Assembly (NCBI GenBank): GCA_013823625.1
Contig: PNMM01000002.1
Coordinates: 496,001 to 560,000 of the forward strand
DNA from: Microbacterium sp.
Lineage (GTDB): Bacteria > Actinomycetota > Actinomycetes > Actinomycetales > Microbacteriaceae
DNA length: 64,000 nucleotides
Direction of reading: 5' to 3'
Position numbers and translations under genes: made by a program. Positions 1 through 8,573 of this stretch are shown here, in pieces (the stretch's first letter is position 1; every line of letters starts with the position of its first letter). The notes beneath the pieces were generated by a model. It saw only the letters and a list, made by a program, of their open reading frames with translations. It was not told the origin of the DNA and searched no databases.

Positions 1-44
1 ACCGCGCCGGGGTTGCGCCGCGCGACGTGCGCGGGGTCGCTCAT
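1..44 (-). CDS. N-terminal fragment of a probable ABC sugar permease
   Basis: An ATG at 42-44 on the minus strand opens a frame (MSDPAHVARRNPGA) that runs off the left edge. It begins 93 bases downstream of the stop of the binding-protein gene at 138-1370, on the same strand. This is where the first permease of a sugar ABC importer normally sits. Only 14 codons are visible, so the permease identity rests on position alone. The upstream ribosome binding site is weak. An intergenic coincidence cannot be excluded. Confidence 0.4.
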   Translation of the reverse strand, partial: MSDPAHVARRNPGA

Positions 45-137
45 TGTCGTCGGAACTCGACATCGATACATCAGCAAGCTGGGTCACGAGTTGACCTCCG
101 TCTCGAGATTTCTGGGTCGCCGGGCGCGAAGAGTCGT

Positions 138-1370
138 TTAGTCACCGAAGAGGATTACGTTCGCGCGCTCATTCGCGTCGGTCAACACCGCATCGGGGTC
201 GCCGCCTGAGACGAAGATCGAGTCAAGCGCTGATCCGATGACCTCGTCGTTCACCTTGAGCCACTCGGTGAGCGTGGGTCGTGGAATCGCGCTCTGCAGC
301 TGGAGTTCGAAAACGCCCAAGAGCGGATCAGCCGAATAGTTCAGGGCGGCCGCAGCCTCGAGGTTCGTCGCGAAGTTGCCCGTAACCCCGGCCATGACCT
401 GCATGTTTTCGGCGTTCGTCAAGAACTCGACAAAGGCGTAGGCGATCTCTTGCTTCGTTGAGTTCTCGAAGACGACAAGGTTCTCGCCTCCGATGTTCGA
501 GGTCGGAGCGAAGCCCTCGCGTGCAGGCAGCGGCGCAACACCGAACTCGAGGTTCGGGAAGTTCTTGCTGAGTGCGTCGATTTCCCACGGCCCGGAGACC
601 TTGTAGGCAACGAGCCCGTTGCCGAAAGCGTTCTCGCTTTGGCGAACTGCCTGGTCAGAGTACCTTTGCAGCTCTACCAGGAACGACGCCGCTTCGATTC
701 CCGCCTCATTTCCGAACGTGGCCTCATCGCCTGAGGGAGACACCATGGTGCCGCCGCCACTGTGCACGAAGGCCGGGAACAACCAGGCTCCCCACCCGCC
801 TCCCCCGATTCCCTCGAAGGCCGCGGTGGTGTTCGGAACGTAGACATCGCGAGCTGAATCAAGCCATTCGTCCCACGTGGTGGGAGCTTGCTCAACAAGA
901 GCCTTGTTGTAGTACAAGGCCACCGTCGTCATCGACAGGGGCACACCATAGGCGCGCCCGTCGACGATGTTCGTCTCCATCGCGGCCGGCAAGAAGCTGT
1001 CAGCACCGATCCCTGCGGCGAGCTGATCAGTCACGTCGAGCAGCAATCCATCAGCGGCAAAGCGCGGAGTCAGCGGTTGGTCAAGGTACGACACGTCAGG
1101 GTTGCGACCCACGGCGATCGACGAATTGAGCTTCGTGTTGAAGCTGTCTTTCGGAATGTAGGTGACCTTGACGTCGATGTCGTTCGCCGTCTCGAACTCG
1201 ACGATCAGCTCGTCGAGAGCCTCTTTCTGAGAGAGGGAGTTCGGCTCGTACGCCCAGAACTCCAGTGCGTTCGAGTCGCCGGCGGCCCCGCCCCCTGCGC
1301 AGCCCGTGACGATCACTGCCATCGCGGCGAGCGCCGCCACACCGACTTTGCGTTGCGTCGAAAACACCAT
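138..1370 (-). CDS. Sugar ABC transporter substrate-binding lipoprotein (family 1)
   Basis: A 410-residue extracellular solute-binding protein of a carbohydrate ABC importer. Residues 1-24 form a lipoprotein signal: a basic start, a hydrophobic stretch, then the lipobox VTGC with Cys24 as the likely lipidated residue. The mature part has the usual family features: an early LEFWAYEP strand, the FETANDIDVKV segment and a late stretch with the AYAFVEFLT motif. The length is typical for the family. A GGAG ribosome site precedes the ATG. The gene is divergent from a ROK regulator at 1516, which probably controls it. The permeases should lie beyond the left edge. The substrate cannot be read from the sequence. 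Confidence 0.9.
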   Translation of the reverse strand: MVFSTQRKVGVAALAAMAVIVTGCAGGGAAGDSNALEFWAYEPNSLSQKEALDELIVEFETANDIDVKVTYIPKDSFNTKLNSSIAVGRNPDVSYLDQPLTPRFAADGLLLDVTDQLAAGIGADSFLPAAMETNIVDGRAYGVPLSMTTVALYYNKALVEQAPTTWDEWLDSARDVYVPNTTAAFEGIGGGGWGAWLFPAFVHSGGGTMVSPSGDEATFGNEAGIEAASFLVELQRYSDQAVRQSENAFGNGLVAYKVSGPWEIDALSKNFPNLEFGVAPLPAREGFAPTSNIGGENLVVFENSTKQEIAYAFVEFLTNAENMQVMAGVTGNFATNLEAAAALNYSADPLLGVFELQLQSAIPRPTLTEWLKVNDEVIGSALDSIFVSGGDPDAVLTDANERANVILFGD

Positions 1371-1445
1371 TGTCTCCTCATGTCACTCACTACTGTCGCG
1401 TCAGCGGATGACTGACCCGAGGTCACAGCATAACCTGGTTTGTAA

Positions 1446-1467
1446 GAAAAATGAACTAATTATTTTC
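1446..1467. promoter_or_regulatory. AT-rich imperfect inverted repeat between divergent genes, possible ROK operator
   Basis: The 144-bp gap between the divergent binding-protein and ROK genes contains a strikingly AT-rich patch. It includes an inverted repeat with arms GAAAA and TTTTC separated by 12 bases. ROK regulators commonly bind AT-rich palindromes near their own promoter, so this is a candidate operator for the gene at 1516. The arms are short and the assignment is tentative. Confidence 0.35.
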
Positions 1468-1515
1468 CGAGTGATCTAGACTGGAGTCTCATCGTTCAAG
1501 CTGGGGGTTTGCACC

Positions 1516-2751
1516 GTGAAAGACGAGCCGCAGGCACGGTCTTCGACACGAGGGCTCACTCGACTCAAGCGGGTCAACCTCGCTGCGTTGATGCGTCTGG
1601 TGCACTATGGCCGAGAGGTGTCACGAAGCCAACTTGCCGATAGAGCCCGCATCACTCGGTCATCCGTACTGGGGTTGCTCAACGAGCTCGAGAACCGTCG
1701 GCTCGTTGATCAAGTCATTGGTTCAGCAACGGGCGAGGTGGGGCGCCCGAGCACGATGGTGCGGGCATCCCTTGACATCGTCTGCTTCTCGGTCGTGCCG
1801 CTGTACGACTCTCTCTTGGTTGCAACAGTCGGACTCTCAGGACGAATCATTCGTCGCACGAGTCACGAGTTCGATGCACTCCCCACGCCCGCTCAGGTGG
1901 CCGAAAAGACGGCAGAGCTCATTGCTGAGCAACGTCAGAGCCTGCCGCCCACGAACCTGATCTCCGGGATCGGCATTGCGATTCCCGGCCATGTCCGCGT
2001 CGACGACGGCGTTGTTGACTCCGCCTACTCGCTCGGCTGGGGTGCCGTTCCCCTGGCGTCACTCGTCAATGAACTCACCCACCTGCCGGTGTGGGTCGAC
2101 AATGATGCGTCTCTTGCCAGCCTTGCCGAACAGCGTTTTGGCATTGCGCGCGAGCTTCGCAACCTCATTCTGCTGTTCGGCGCTGTCGGCGGCATCGGCG
2201 GCGGTCTCGTCGTCGAGGGCCAATTGATGCGTGGGCGCGATGGGTTTGCAGGCGAGCTGGGGCACATCGCGGTGTCCGACGAAGTGCGAGCTGACTACGG
2301 CGGAATTCCGGGCAGCCTCGACTCGGTCGTCAACAGGCTCGACCTTCTTCAAGCGCTCGGGCTCTCTCGCGCCGACGATGACACGCTCGCTCGGGCGATT
2401 CGCCAGCACCCGCCCGGAGCAATCGACGCATTGCTCGACCGGCAGGCGCACTCACTAGGGCGGGCCATCGGAATGTTGATGAACATGCTCAACCCTGAGG
2501 CCGTGGTGCTGACGGGGTTTCTTCGCGTCATCTTTGAGTGCCGTCGATCAGAGGTTGATGAGGCGGTGCGGCGCTATGCGCTCGAGTCGCACTCGAGTCG
2601 CTGCCCCGTGCTGCTGGGCACGCTTGGCTCTGACGTGCTCTTAGTCGGTGCCGCAGAACTCGCCTTCGCCTCGCTGCTGAGTGACCCTCTCGAGTCGCCT
2701 CTGCACCCCGCGGGCACGATCGAGCAGATCGCCCACAACGCCGCGAGCTGA
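1516..2751 (+). CDS. ROK-family transcriptional regulator (NagC/XylR type)
   Basis: A 411-residue regulator with an N-terminal winged helix-turn-helix (about residues 15-75; SRSQLADRARITRSSVLGLLNEL region). It is followed by the ROK sugar-kinase-like domain, with GIGIAIPGH near residue 155, VDNDASLASL near 195 and GGIGGGLVVEG near 225. The GTG start at 1516 is used because the helix-turn-helix begins shortly after it. The usual zinc-binding CxCGxxGC motif of catalytic ROK proteins is not seen. That region instead reads ADYGGIPGSLDSVV, so this is a regulator rather than a kinase. It diverges from the sugar-binding protein gene at 138-1370 and probably represses that operon until its sugar is present. 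Confidence 0.9.
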   Translation: MKDEPQARSSTRGLTRLKRVNLAALMRLVHYGREVSRSQLADRARITRSSVLGLLNELENRRLVDQVIGSATGEVGRPSTMVRASLDIVCFSVVPLYDSLLVATVGLSGRIIRRTSHEFDALPTPAQVAEKTAELIAEQRQSLPPTNLISGIGIAIPGHVRVDDGVVDSAYSLGWGAVPLASLVNELTHLPVWVDNDASLASLAEQRFGIARELRNLILLFGAVGGIGGGLVVEGQLMRGRDGFAGELGHIAVSDEVRADYGGIPGSLDSVVNRLDLLQALGLSRADDDTLARAIRQHPPGAIDALLDRQAHSLGRAIGMLMNMLNPEAVVLTGFLRVIFECRRSEVDEAVRRYALESHSSRCPVLLGTLGSDVLLVGAAELAFASLLSDPLESPLHPAGTIEQIAHNAAS

Positions 2752-2753
2752 CC

Positions 2754-3647
2754 TCAGCGCGAAAGAACTGGGCGTCCGCCCGGCTGCGTGACGGCAATGC
2801 CTGCCGCACGCACGCCCTCGTGCGCCGCGGCCACGAGGTCGGCGCCGCTGAGCAGAGCTGCGACGAGTCCGGCCGTGAACGCATCGCCCGCGCCGGTCGG
2901 GTCAACGGCGGCGCGCGCCTCAACGGCCACCTCGACCGACTGCTCGCCGCGTCGAGCGACCAACACCGACGATGAACCGCCCGTGATGACGACAGCCGGG
3001 CAATAACCAACGAGGGCGGCCGCCACCGCGTCACGATCGTGTTCGCCCGAAAGCAGGCGACCCTCGTCGAGATTGGGGAGCAAGACGTCGATGTCTGCGA
3101 GCGCCGCACGAAAGCTCTCGACACCGTAGTCGGCGATGAATCCTGTCGACCCCGGATCGAAGGTCACGAGCACTCCAGCGGCCCGCGCCCGGGCCACGAG
3201 CGCGTGCAGGTCGTCACGCGTGAACGCGTCGAAGAGGCTGTAGCCGGTGAGGTGCAGCACGCCCGCGTGCGCGAGCAGGGCATCCGTCACCGCGTTGACC
3301 GACAGCGTCGCATTCGCGCCGCGGTCGGTCAGCATCGTGCGGGTTTCGCCATCAACGACGATGACGATCGTGCCGGTGGGCAGCGTGGCGTCTTCGCTGA
3401 GGTGCGCATCGACTCCGGATGCCCGCAGCGCGTCTGCGTGCCGTTCGGCGTCGCCCGTTCCGACCCGCCCCACGAGGTCGACACCGGCCCCGAGCCAGCC
3501 CAGCCAGGCCGCGGTGTTACACGCTGATCCGCCGGGGTGGCGGGTGATGCTCGCCGCCGTGTCGGTGTCGGTGCGAATCGGCCCGCGCGGAACCACGATG
3601 ATGTCGTCGATGACGTCACCGACAACGACGGCTCGACGCGTGTTCAC
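2754..3647 (-). CDS. psuK: Pseudouridine kinase, PfkB family
   Basis: A ribokinase-like (PfkB) sugar kinase of 297 residues. The frame stays open upstream into psuG, but the GTG at 3645-3647 is preferred: the conserved first strand (RRAVVVGDVIDDIIV) follows it directly and this avoids overlap with psuG. Visible motifs are the GGSACNTAAWLG sugar-binding glycine signature near residue 35 and the C-terminal DPTGAGDAFTAGL signature with the catalytic Asp. It lies 28 bases downstream of psuG on the same strand. That pairing is the basis for calling pseudouridine as substrate; by domain alone it could be a ribokinase or another nucleoside kinase. In the family pathway it makes pseudouridine 5'-phosphate. 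Confidence 0.8.
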   Translation of the reverse strand: MNTRRAVVVGDVIDDIIVVPRGPIRTDTDTAASITRHPGGSACNTAAWLGWLGAGVDLVGRVGTGDAERHADALRASGVDAHLSEDATLPTGTIVIVVDGETRTMLTDRGANATLSVNAVTDALLAHAGVLHLTGYSLFDAFTRDDLHALVARARAAGVLVTFDPGSTGFIADYGVESFRAALADIDVLLPNLDEGRLLSGEHDRDAVAAALVGYCPAVVITGGSSSVLVARRGEQSVEVAVEARAAVDPTGAGDAFTAGLVAALLSGADLVAAAHEGVRAAGIAVTQPGGRPVLSR

Positions 3648-3675
3648 GCGCGGCGGCCGCTCGGCACCGCCCGCA

Positions 3676-4587
3676 TCAGCTGCGCGCCGACCATGCGGTC
3701 GCGATGCGGCCGGCAACCCGAACGTTGTTGCGCGCGAGATCAAGGTTGACCTCGAGGCTGCGGCCCTCGCTCAACTCGACGATGCGGCCCAGCAAGAACG
3801 GGGTCACGGCCTTTCCGCGGATGCCTTGCGCCGCCGCCTCGGCGAACGCGGTGGCGAGCACGCGGTCGTGTTCCTCGCGATCCCATGCTTGGTCAGCGGG
3901 GATCGGGTTGGCCACGACGATGCCCTGGGTGTGACCGAGCGCGTCGTGGGCTGCCATGACGTCGGCAACCTGCTCAGGGCTGTCGACCGCCCAGTCGAGC
4001 GTGTAGGCGCTCTCGCGCAACCAGAAGCTCGGAAACACTGTGGTGCCCAGACCGACCACGGGCACCGAGTACGTCTCGAGCCGCTCGAGGGTGGCCGCGA
4101 TGTCGAGCACGCTCTTGACGCCCGCCGAGACAACCGTGATGGGCGTGACGGCGAGCGTCGACAAGTCAGCTGACTCATCAAACGTTTCGCTGGCGCCGCG
4201 GTGAACGCCTCCGAGGCCACCCGTCGCAAAGACGCGGATTCCCGCCTTTGCCGCGAGATGCGCCGTGGCTGCAACGGTCGTGGCCCCGCTGGCGCCGCGG
4301 GCCGCAAGGATCGGCAGGTCGCGCACGCTTGCCTTCGCAAGATCCTCTTCGGCAATGCGCCGCACACCGTCGGCGTCAAGGCCGATGCGGGGCACGCCGT
4401 CGAGTACAGCGATTGTCGCCGGCGTGACACCGGCATCGCGCAGAATGCTCTCGAACTCGATTGCGGCCGCGTGATTGCGGGGTCGCGGCAAGCCGTGGCT
4501 GATGATGGTCGATTCGAGGGCGACGACGGGGCGGCCGACCGACAGAGCGGCAGCGACCTCATCAGAGAGATGCAGGGCGGAGTTCAC
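3676..4587 (-). CDS. psuG: Pseudouridine-5'-phosphate glycosidase
   Basis: A 303-residue PsuG-family enzyme. It splits pseudouridine 5'-phosphate into uracil and ribose 5-phosphate by breaking a C-C glycosidic bond. Family landmarks are the early VALESTIISHGLPRP segment, the FATGGLGGVHRG glycine loop near residue 140, the KSVLDIAATLERLET segment and NPIPADQAWD near residue 235. The length matches the family. The start is a GTG at 4585-4587. A TAGCCT box lies 6 bases upstream (4594-4599), suggesting a leaderless transcript. It forms a two-gene unit with the PfkB kinase downstream. No dedicated pseudouridine transporter is visible nearby. Confidence 0.93.
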   Translation of the reverse strand: MNSALHLSDEVAAALSVGRPVVALESTIISHGLPRPRNHAAAIEFESILRDAGVTPATIAVLDGVPRIGLDADGVRRIAEEDLAKASVRDLPILAARGASGATTVAATAHLAAKAGIRVFATGGLGGVHRGASETFDESADLSTLAVTPITVVSAGVKSVLDIAATLERLETYSVPVVGLGTTVFPSFWLRESAYTLDWAVDSPEQVADVMAAHDALGHTQGIVVANPIPADQAWDREEHDRVLATAFAEAAAQGIRGKAVTPFLLGRIVELSEGRSLEVNLDLARNNVRVAGRIATAWSARS

Positions 4588-4593
4588 GCCTCA

Positions 4594-4599
4594 AGGCTA
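4594..4599 (-). promoter_or_regulatory. -10 box of leaderless psuG
   Basis: On the minus strand TAGCCT ends 6 bases before the GTG start of psuG, and there is no ribosome site between them. This matches the actinobacterial leaderless arrangement in which transcription starts at or next to the start codon. Confidence 0.5.
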
Positions 4600-4610
4600 C
4601 TCGCGAACAC

Positions 4611-4638
4611 AAAAGCCCCCCACCGTGGGTGGGGGGCT
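4611..4638 (-). terminator. Rho-independent terminator after tRNA-Arg
   Basis: A perfect 11-bp stem (arms 4614-4624 and 4628-4638, GC-rich) with a 3-base loop is followed on the minus strand by a short T run (4611-4614). It starts 6 bases beyond the 3' end of tRNA-Arg and should end the tRNA-Ser/tRNA-Arg transcript. Confidence 0.85.
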
Positions 4639-4643
4639 GCTGG

Positions 4644-4716
4644 CGCGCCCGGAGAGACTCGAACTCCCAACCTTCTGATCCGTAGTCAGATGCTCTATCC
4701 ATTGAGCTACGGGCGC
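4644..4716 (-). tRNA. tRNA-Arg(ACG)
   Basis: The minus strand folds into a complete cloverleaf of 73 nt: acceptor GCGCCCG/CGGGCGC, anticodon stem TCTGA/TCAGA around the loop CTACGGA (anticodon ACG), and T-arm GGGAG-TTCGAGT-CTCTC. No CCA is encoded. The ACG anticodon is the one normally converted to ICG to read CGN codons. It is probably cotranscribed with the tRNA-Ser upstream. Confidence 0.97.
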
Positions 4717-4774
4717 ATGTCGCGCTGAACGCGAACCGAGCAAGCTTATCAGTCATGAACTGCGGCTTGCTTCG

Positions 4775-4863
4775 CGGAGACGGCGGGATTTGAACCCGCG
4801 GTCCCCTTGCGGGGACTCCACCTTAGCAGGGTGGTGCACTAGGCCGAACTATGCGACGTCTCC
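4775..4863 (-). tRNA. tRNA-Ser(GCT)
   Basis: An 89-nt cloverleaf with acceptor GGAGACG/CGTCTCC, anticodon stem CCACC/GGTGG around CTGCTAA (anticodon GCT), and a long variable arm GTCCCC-GCAA-GGGGAC typical of serine tRNAs. It reads AGC/AGT codons. It lies between the LCP gene and tRNA-Arg on the same strand. Confidence 0.97.
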
Positions 4864-4913
4864 TAGTAGAGCGTGGTCAACTATACCGGCCACAGCGGGC
4901 CGCCGGGCACGGT

Positions 4914-6218
4914 CTAGTTGGAGACCGAGCAGGTACGATCGGCCGCCGTCTGACCCTCAACGCCAGGCAAGACCTCGACGGGTTCGGTCGGAGCCACGGG
5001 TTCGAGCGTGGGCTCGACCTCGGGAACGATCTTGCCGTTCTTGGGCACCGCCACCTCAGTGGGAGTGGGCTCCGGTGTCGGCTCAACGGCAGGGGCATTG
5101 GGGTCAAGGGTTGAGCCTCGACCGGTGTTGCCCTCTTCGAGCGCGAATCGCTCATCAGCCCGAATGCGCTCAAAGAGTGCCGTGGCTGCAGAGGTGATCG
5201 GCTGCACTTTGCCCGAGTACACGCCCGTGCCGCCGGTGCGGCTTGGGTACTGCACAAAAACGATGTTTTCCGTTGGAACGTTGCGCAGTGCTTGCGCCAT
5301 CGACACCATCGTGTCGAGGCTGACCAAGCTTTCTGTCAACTTCATCGATGACGTGGCGACCACGGCAATGCCGTACAGCTTTGTGACGTCAGTGAGCACG
5401 CCCTCGTTTTGCACCTTGCGCATGAGCGACGACATGTAGACCTGCTGGTTGCTGATGCGGCCAAGGTCACTGCCATCGCCGACGCCATAGCGGGTTCGCA
5501 AGAACGCCAACGCGGTTCCGCCGACGAGCGTGTGGGTGCCTGCTCCAGAGAGGTCGAGGCCCGTGTAGGGGTCTTTGATCGAGCCGTCGATGCAGACGTC
5601 GACGCCTCCCACTGCGGTCGACAGCTGCGCGACACCGTTGAACGAGATGGCGCCCGCGTAGGGAATGGTCAAGCCCGTGAGAGCTTCGACCGTCAGCACC
5701 ACACAGTTCAGGCCGCCATACGACCATGCGACGTTGATGGGTTGCGCCGACATCGCGAACGATGCCCCTTCGCCGTCGGGGTCAGGGCACGACGGGATCG
5801 GCACGACCATGTCTCGCGGAATGCTCACGGCCACGGCCGACTGCTGGTCTTCGGCGACGTGAATCAAGATATTGACGTCATTGAGCGTCGCCGAACCCCG
5901 GTCACGCGAATCAGCTTGACCAGGCTCATTGTCGATGCCAACGAGGAGAACGTTGAAGCCACCTTCCCACTTGCCCACCGTGGGAATGATGCGCTCTTCT
6001 TGACCCTCGAGTACCTCAAGCTTGACGACGTCGATGTTCGAGTTGATCTGCGCAAGGGTGATCGCCCCGACCGACACCGTGCTGACGAGAACGACAGCCA
6101 TCGACGCCGCGATGGTCGCAAAGATCGTCTTCCACGCTCGCGAACGGCGCAGGCGACCGTGCCGAACGTGGGCGGTCGGCAACGAGCGGCTTCCGCGATC
6201 GCGCACCGGTTCACTCAT
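4914..6218 (-). CDS. LytR-CpsA-Psr (LCP) family cell-wall glycopolymer ligase
   Basis: A 434-residue membrane-anchored LCP protein. The family attaches wall polymers such as teichoic or teichuronic acids or other glycopolymers to peptidoglycan. After a basic cytoplasmic start there is one transmembrane helix (about residues 30-55) and then the extracellular LCP domain. That domain shows FNVLLVGIDN, the AVSIPRDMVV active-site arginine motif, the DLSGAGTHTLVGGTALAFLRTRYG segment and DLGRISNQQ. The C-terminus is a Pro/Glu/Thr-rich tail ending in CSVSN. The ATG at 6218 is chosen because AAGGGGGAC lies just upstream; a longer in-frame extension would run into the neighbouring tRNA-Ser. The gene is framed by serine tRNAs on both sides. 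Confidence 0.92.
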   Translation of the reverse strand: MSEPVRDRGSRSLPTAHVRHGRLRRSRAWKTIFATIAASMAVVLVSTVSVGAITLAQINSNIDVVKLEVLEGQEERIIPTVGKWEGGFNVLLVGIDNEPGQADSRDRGSATLNDVNILIHVAEDQQSAVAVSIPRDMVVPIPSCPDPDGEGASFAMSAQPINVAWSYGGLNCVVLTVEALTGLTIPYAGAISFNGVAQLSTAVGGVDVCIDGSIKDPYTGLDLSGAGTHTLVGGTALAFLRTRYGVGDGSDLGRISNQQVYMSSLMRKVQNEGVLTDVTKLYGIAVVATSSMKLTESLVSLDTMVSMAQALRNVPTENIVFVQYPSRTGGTGVYSGKVQPITSAATALFERIRADERFALEEGNTGRGSTLDPNAPAVEPTPEPTPTEVAVPKNGKIVPEVEPTLEPVAPTEPVEVLPGVEGQTAADRTCSVSN

Positions 6219-6253
6219 GATGTCCCCCTTGGGCATCTGCAGACCTGAACGAG

Positions 6254-6338
6254 CGGAGGGCGTGGGATTCGAACCCACGAGACATTGCTGCCCACCAGTT
6301 TTCAAGACTGGCTCCATCGGCCGCTCGGACAGCCCTCC
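6254..6338 (-). tRNA. tRNA-Ser(TGA)
   Basis: An 85-nt class II tRNA with acceptor GGAGGGC/GCCCTCC, anticodon stem CCAGT/ACTGG around CTTGAAA (anticodon TGA), and a variable arm. It reads TCA and related TCN codons. The LCP gene starts 35 bases downstream on the same strand, so the two may share a primary transcript. Confidence 0.97.
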
Positions 6339-6429
6339 TTGGATATCAGTCTTCCATGCTAACCGACGTGTTCGCAGAACCCCTGATCGGGGCGGCTATG
6401 CATCTCCTCCGAGTGAGGGAGTCGGCCGC

Positions 6430-7239
6430 TCAGAGCGTCGCGAGAGCCTTCGCGAGTCCGTCCTCGGTGTCGCGCGCCGTGACCTCGGACGCTGCCGCGA
6501 CGACCTCATCAGGGGCTTGACCCATCGCGATTCCGCGCCCACCGTGCGCGGCCGCCCAGCCCAGCATCTCAATGTCATTGCGGCCGTCGCCCACCGTCAC
6601 GACGTGCTCGCCTGCAATGCCCAGGGCATCCCGAACCCGCTCGAGGGCCGTCGACTTGTTGACGCCATCGGGCGCGATATCGAGCCACGCGGTCCAGCCG
6701 ACGTTGTAGCTCACCTGGTGCAAGCCCATGAGCTCGACGACGGCGAGAAACTCTTCCATCGCGTGACCGGGCGAGATGACGACCACGCGCGTGGCAGGCT
6801 CGCTGCACAGTTGCTCGAAGGGCACCTCGTGGCTCACGGCTCCCAGCGCTCCGTCAGGAAACCAGCCGGTGTAGCGGTACACGCCGGTCTCGTCTTCGAC
6901 GGCGTAATTGGCCTGCGTGAGGTGCGGGCGGATGCGCGTCAGAACCTCGGTCGGATCAAACGTCTCGACGTGGTGACGCCGGTAGCCCGTGGGGGCATCA
7001 GCGTCTCGCTTGAGAAGAATCGCCCCGTTCGAGGCGACGACATAGGCGGGCGTGATGTCGAGCCGATCGAGCACCGGCAGCGTCATCGCGACCGAACGGC
7101 CCGTCGCGAGCATGACTTCGTGGCCAGCGTCGCGAAGCCGGTGCACTTGCTCGAGTGCAGCAGCCGGCAACGTGCCGTCTTCGTGCAACACCGTGCCGTC
7201 GATGTCGAGGGCGATGAGCAAGCGCGGGTCGGCGGTCAT
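6430..7239 (-). CDS. HAD-superfamily hydrolase, Cof type
   Basis: A 269-residue haloacid-dehalogenase-like phosphatase of the Cof/IIB type. The first strand carries the catalytic [12 protein letters not shown] motif (DxDGT, near residues 6-16). Next come a Ser/Thr motif (MLATGRS) and a large cap domain. A C-terminal motif has Lys near NKSTALERV and [13 protein letters not shown], the metal-binding acidic loop. The start at 7237-7239 overlaps the serS stop as ATGA, so it is translationally coupled to serS. Family members act on sugar phosphates, nucleotides or FMN. The specific substrate is not readable. Confidence 0.9.
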   Translation of the reverse strand: MTADPRLLIALDIDGTVLHEDGTLPAAALEQVHRLRDAGHEVMLATGRSVAMTLPVLDRLDITPAYVVASNGAILLKRDADAPTGYRRHHVETFDPTEVLTRIRPHLTQANYAVEDETGVYRYTGWFPDGALGAVSHEVPFEQLCSEPATRVVVISPGHAMEEFLAVVELMGLHQVSYNVGWTAWLDIAPDGVNKSTALERVRDALGIAGEHVVTVGDGRNDIEMLGWAAAHGGRGIAMGQAPDEVVAAASEVTARDTEDGLAKALATL

Positions 7240-8501
7240 GCCACGGGCTCCAGAACCTCGAGGCCGCGCAGGTAGGGCCGCAACGGTTCGGGCACGAGCA
7301 CCGAGCCATCGGCCTGCTGGTGCGTTTCGAGCAAGGCCACGAGCCATCGCGTCGTCGCCAGCGTGCCGTTGAGGGTCGCGACCGGGGCCGTCTTGCCGCT
7401 CTCGCCGCGGTGGCGAATATCGAGGCGACGCGACTGATACGTCGTGCAGTTGCTCGTGCTCGTCAACTCGCGGTAAGCGCCCTGCGTCGGTACCCAGGCT
7501 TCAACGTCGAACTTACGTGCGGCGCTCGAGCCGAGGTCACCAGCCGCGGTGTCGATGACGCGATACGCGAGGCCGAGTGAGCGCAGCATCCCCTCTTGCA
7601 TCGCCAACAGCCGCTCGTGTTCTGCTTCGGCGTCGGCCGGGTCGATGTAGCTGAACATCTCGAGCTTCTGAAACTGGTGCACGCGAATGATGCCCTTGGT
7701 GTCTTTGCCATAGCTGCCCGCCTCGCGGCGGTAGCAGGTTGACCAGCCGGCGTAGCGCAGCGGGCCGTTCGACACGTCGATGATCTCGTCGGCGTGATAG
7801 CCCGCGAGGGCCACCTCACTCGTGCCGGTGAGATAAAGGTCGTCGGCCGGCAGGTAGTAGATCTCGTCGGCGTGAGCACCGAGAAAGCCCGTGCCGCTCA
7901 TGACCTCGGGCTTCACGAGCGTCGGCGTAATGAGCGGTGTGAATCCCGCGTCGAGCGCGGTATCGAGCGCGTAGGTCATGAGGGCGAGCTCAAGGCGCGC
8001 ACCCACGCCCTTCAAGAAGTAGAAGCGCGAGCCCGAGACTTTGACGCCGCGCGGCATGTCGATGGCATCGAGCAGTTCGCCGATGGCGAGGTGATCGCGC
8101 GGTTCGAAGTCGAACGTGGGCTTCACGCCCACTTCACGCAGCGTGATGAAGTCGTCTTCGCCCCCTTCGGGCACGCCATCGATGATGACGTTCTGGATGC
8201 TCCCCGCAACCCGCGCGAAGCGCTCTTCAGCCTCGCCCGCCACGAGTTGGGCTGCCTTCACATCAGAAGCGAGCTGTTGAGCCTGCTGCACGAGCGCGGG
8301 CTTTTCGTCTTTCGGCGCCGCCGCAACGAGCTTGCCGAAGGCATTCTGCTCGGCCCGCAGGGCCTCAAAAGCGGTAATCGCGTCACGCCGCTCGCGGTCG
8401 GCAGCAATGGCCTCGTCGACGAGCTCAACGCTCGAGCGTCGCGCCTGCTGTGAGCGTCGGACGAGGTCGGGGTCATCACGCAGCAACTGGGGGTCGATCA
8501 C
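7236..8501 (-). CDS. serS: Seryl-tRNA synthetase
   Basis: A class II aminoacyl-tRNA synthetase of 421 residues that charges tRNA-Ser with serine. The N-terminal helical arm (about residues 1-110, starting [16 protein letters not shown]) would bind the long variable arm of tRNA-Ser. The catalytic core follows, with motif 2 ([17 protein letters not shown] region), the TSEVAL and EMFSYI segments, [14 protein letters not shown] and a motif 3 stretch [15 protein letters not shown]. The GTG at 8499-8501 is chosen because the family starts at VIDP; an upstream ATG would add a non-conserved tail. Two tRNA-Ser genes lie within 4 kb downstream on the same strand. Confidence 0.97.
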   Translation of the reverse strand: MIDPQLLRDDPDLVRRSQQARRSSVELVDEAIAADRERRDAITAFEALRAEQNAFGKLVAAAPKDEKPALVQQAQQLASDVKAAQLVAGEAEERFARVAGSIQNVIIDGVPEGGEDDFITLREVGVKPTFDFEPRDHLAIGELLDAIDMPRGVKVSGSRFYFLKGVGARLELALMTYALDTALDAGFTPLITPTLVKPEVMSGTGFLGAHADEIYYLPADDLYLTGTSEVALAGYHADEIIDVSNGPLRYAGWSTCYRREAGSYGKDTKGIIRVHQFQKLEMFSYIDPADAEAEHERLLAMQEGMLRSLGLAYRVIDTAAGDLGSSAARKFDVEAWVPTQGAYRELTSTSNCTTYQSRRLDIRHRGESGKTAPVATLNGTLATTRWLVALLETHQQADGSVLVPEPLRPYLRGLEVLEPVA

Positions 8502-8561
8502 GCTTCTAGTCTGGCACGCACGGGTTAACACAAGCCCCCCGTGGCTCATGGGTCGATGCTC

Positions 8562-8567
8562 TACTCT
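8562..8567 (+). promoter_or_regulatory. -10 box of leaderless lipid kinase gene
   Basis: TACTCT ends 6 bases before the ATG at 8574, with no ribosome site in between. This is the same TANNNT-N6/7-start arrangement seen at many genes in this window. Confidence 0.5.
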
Positions 8568-8573
8568 GACCGC

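Noticed and set aside
4644-6338. Possible integration sites next to the three tRNA genes
   Set aside because: No duplicated tRNA 3' ends, integrase gene or island boundary was found beside them.
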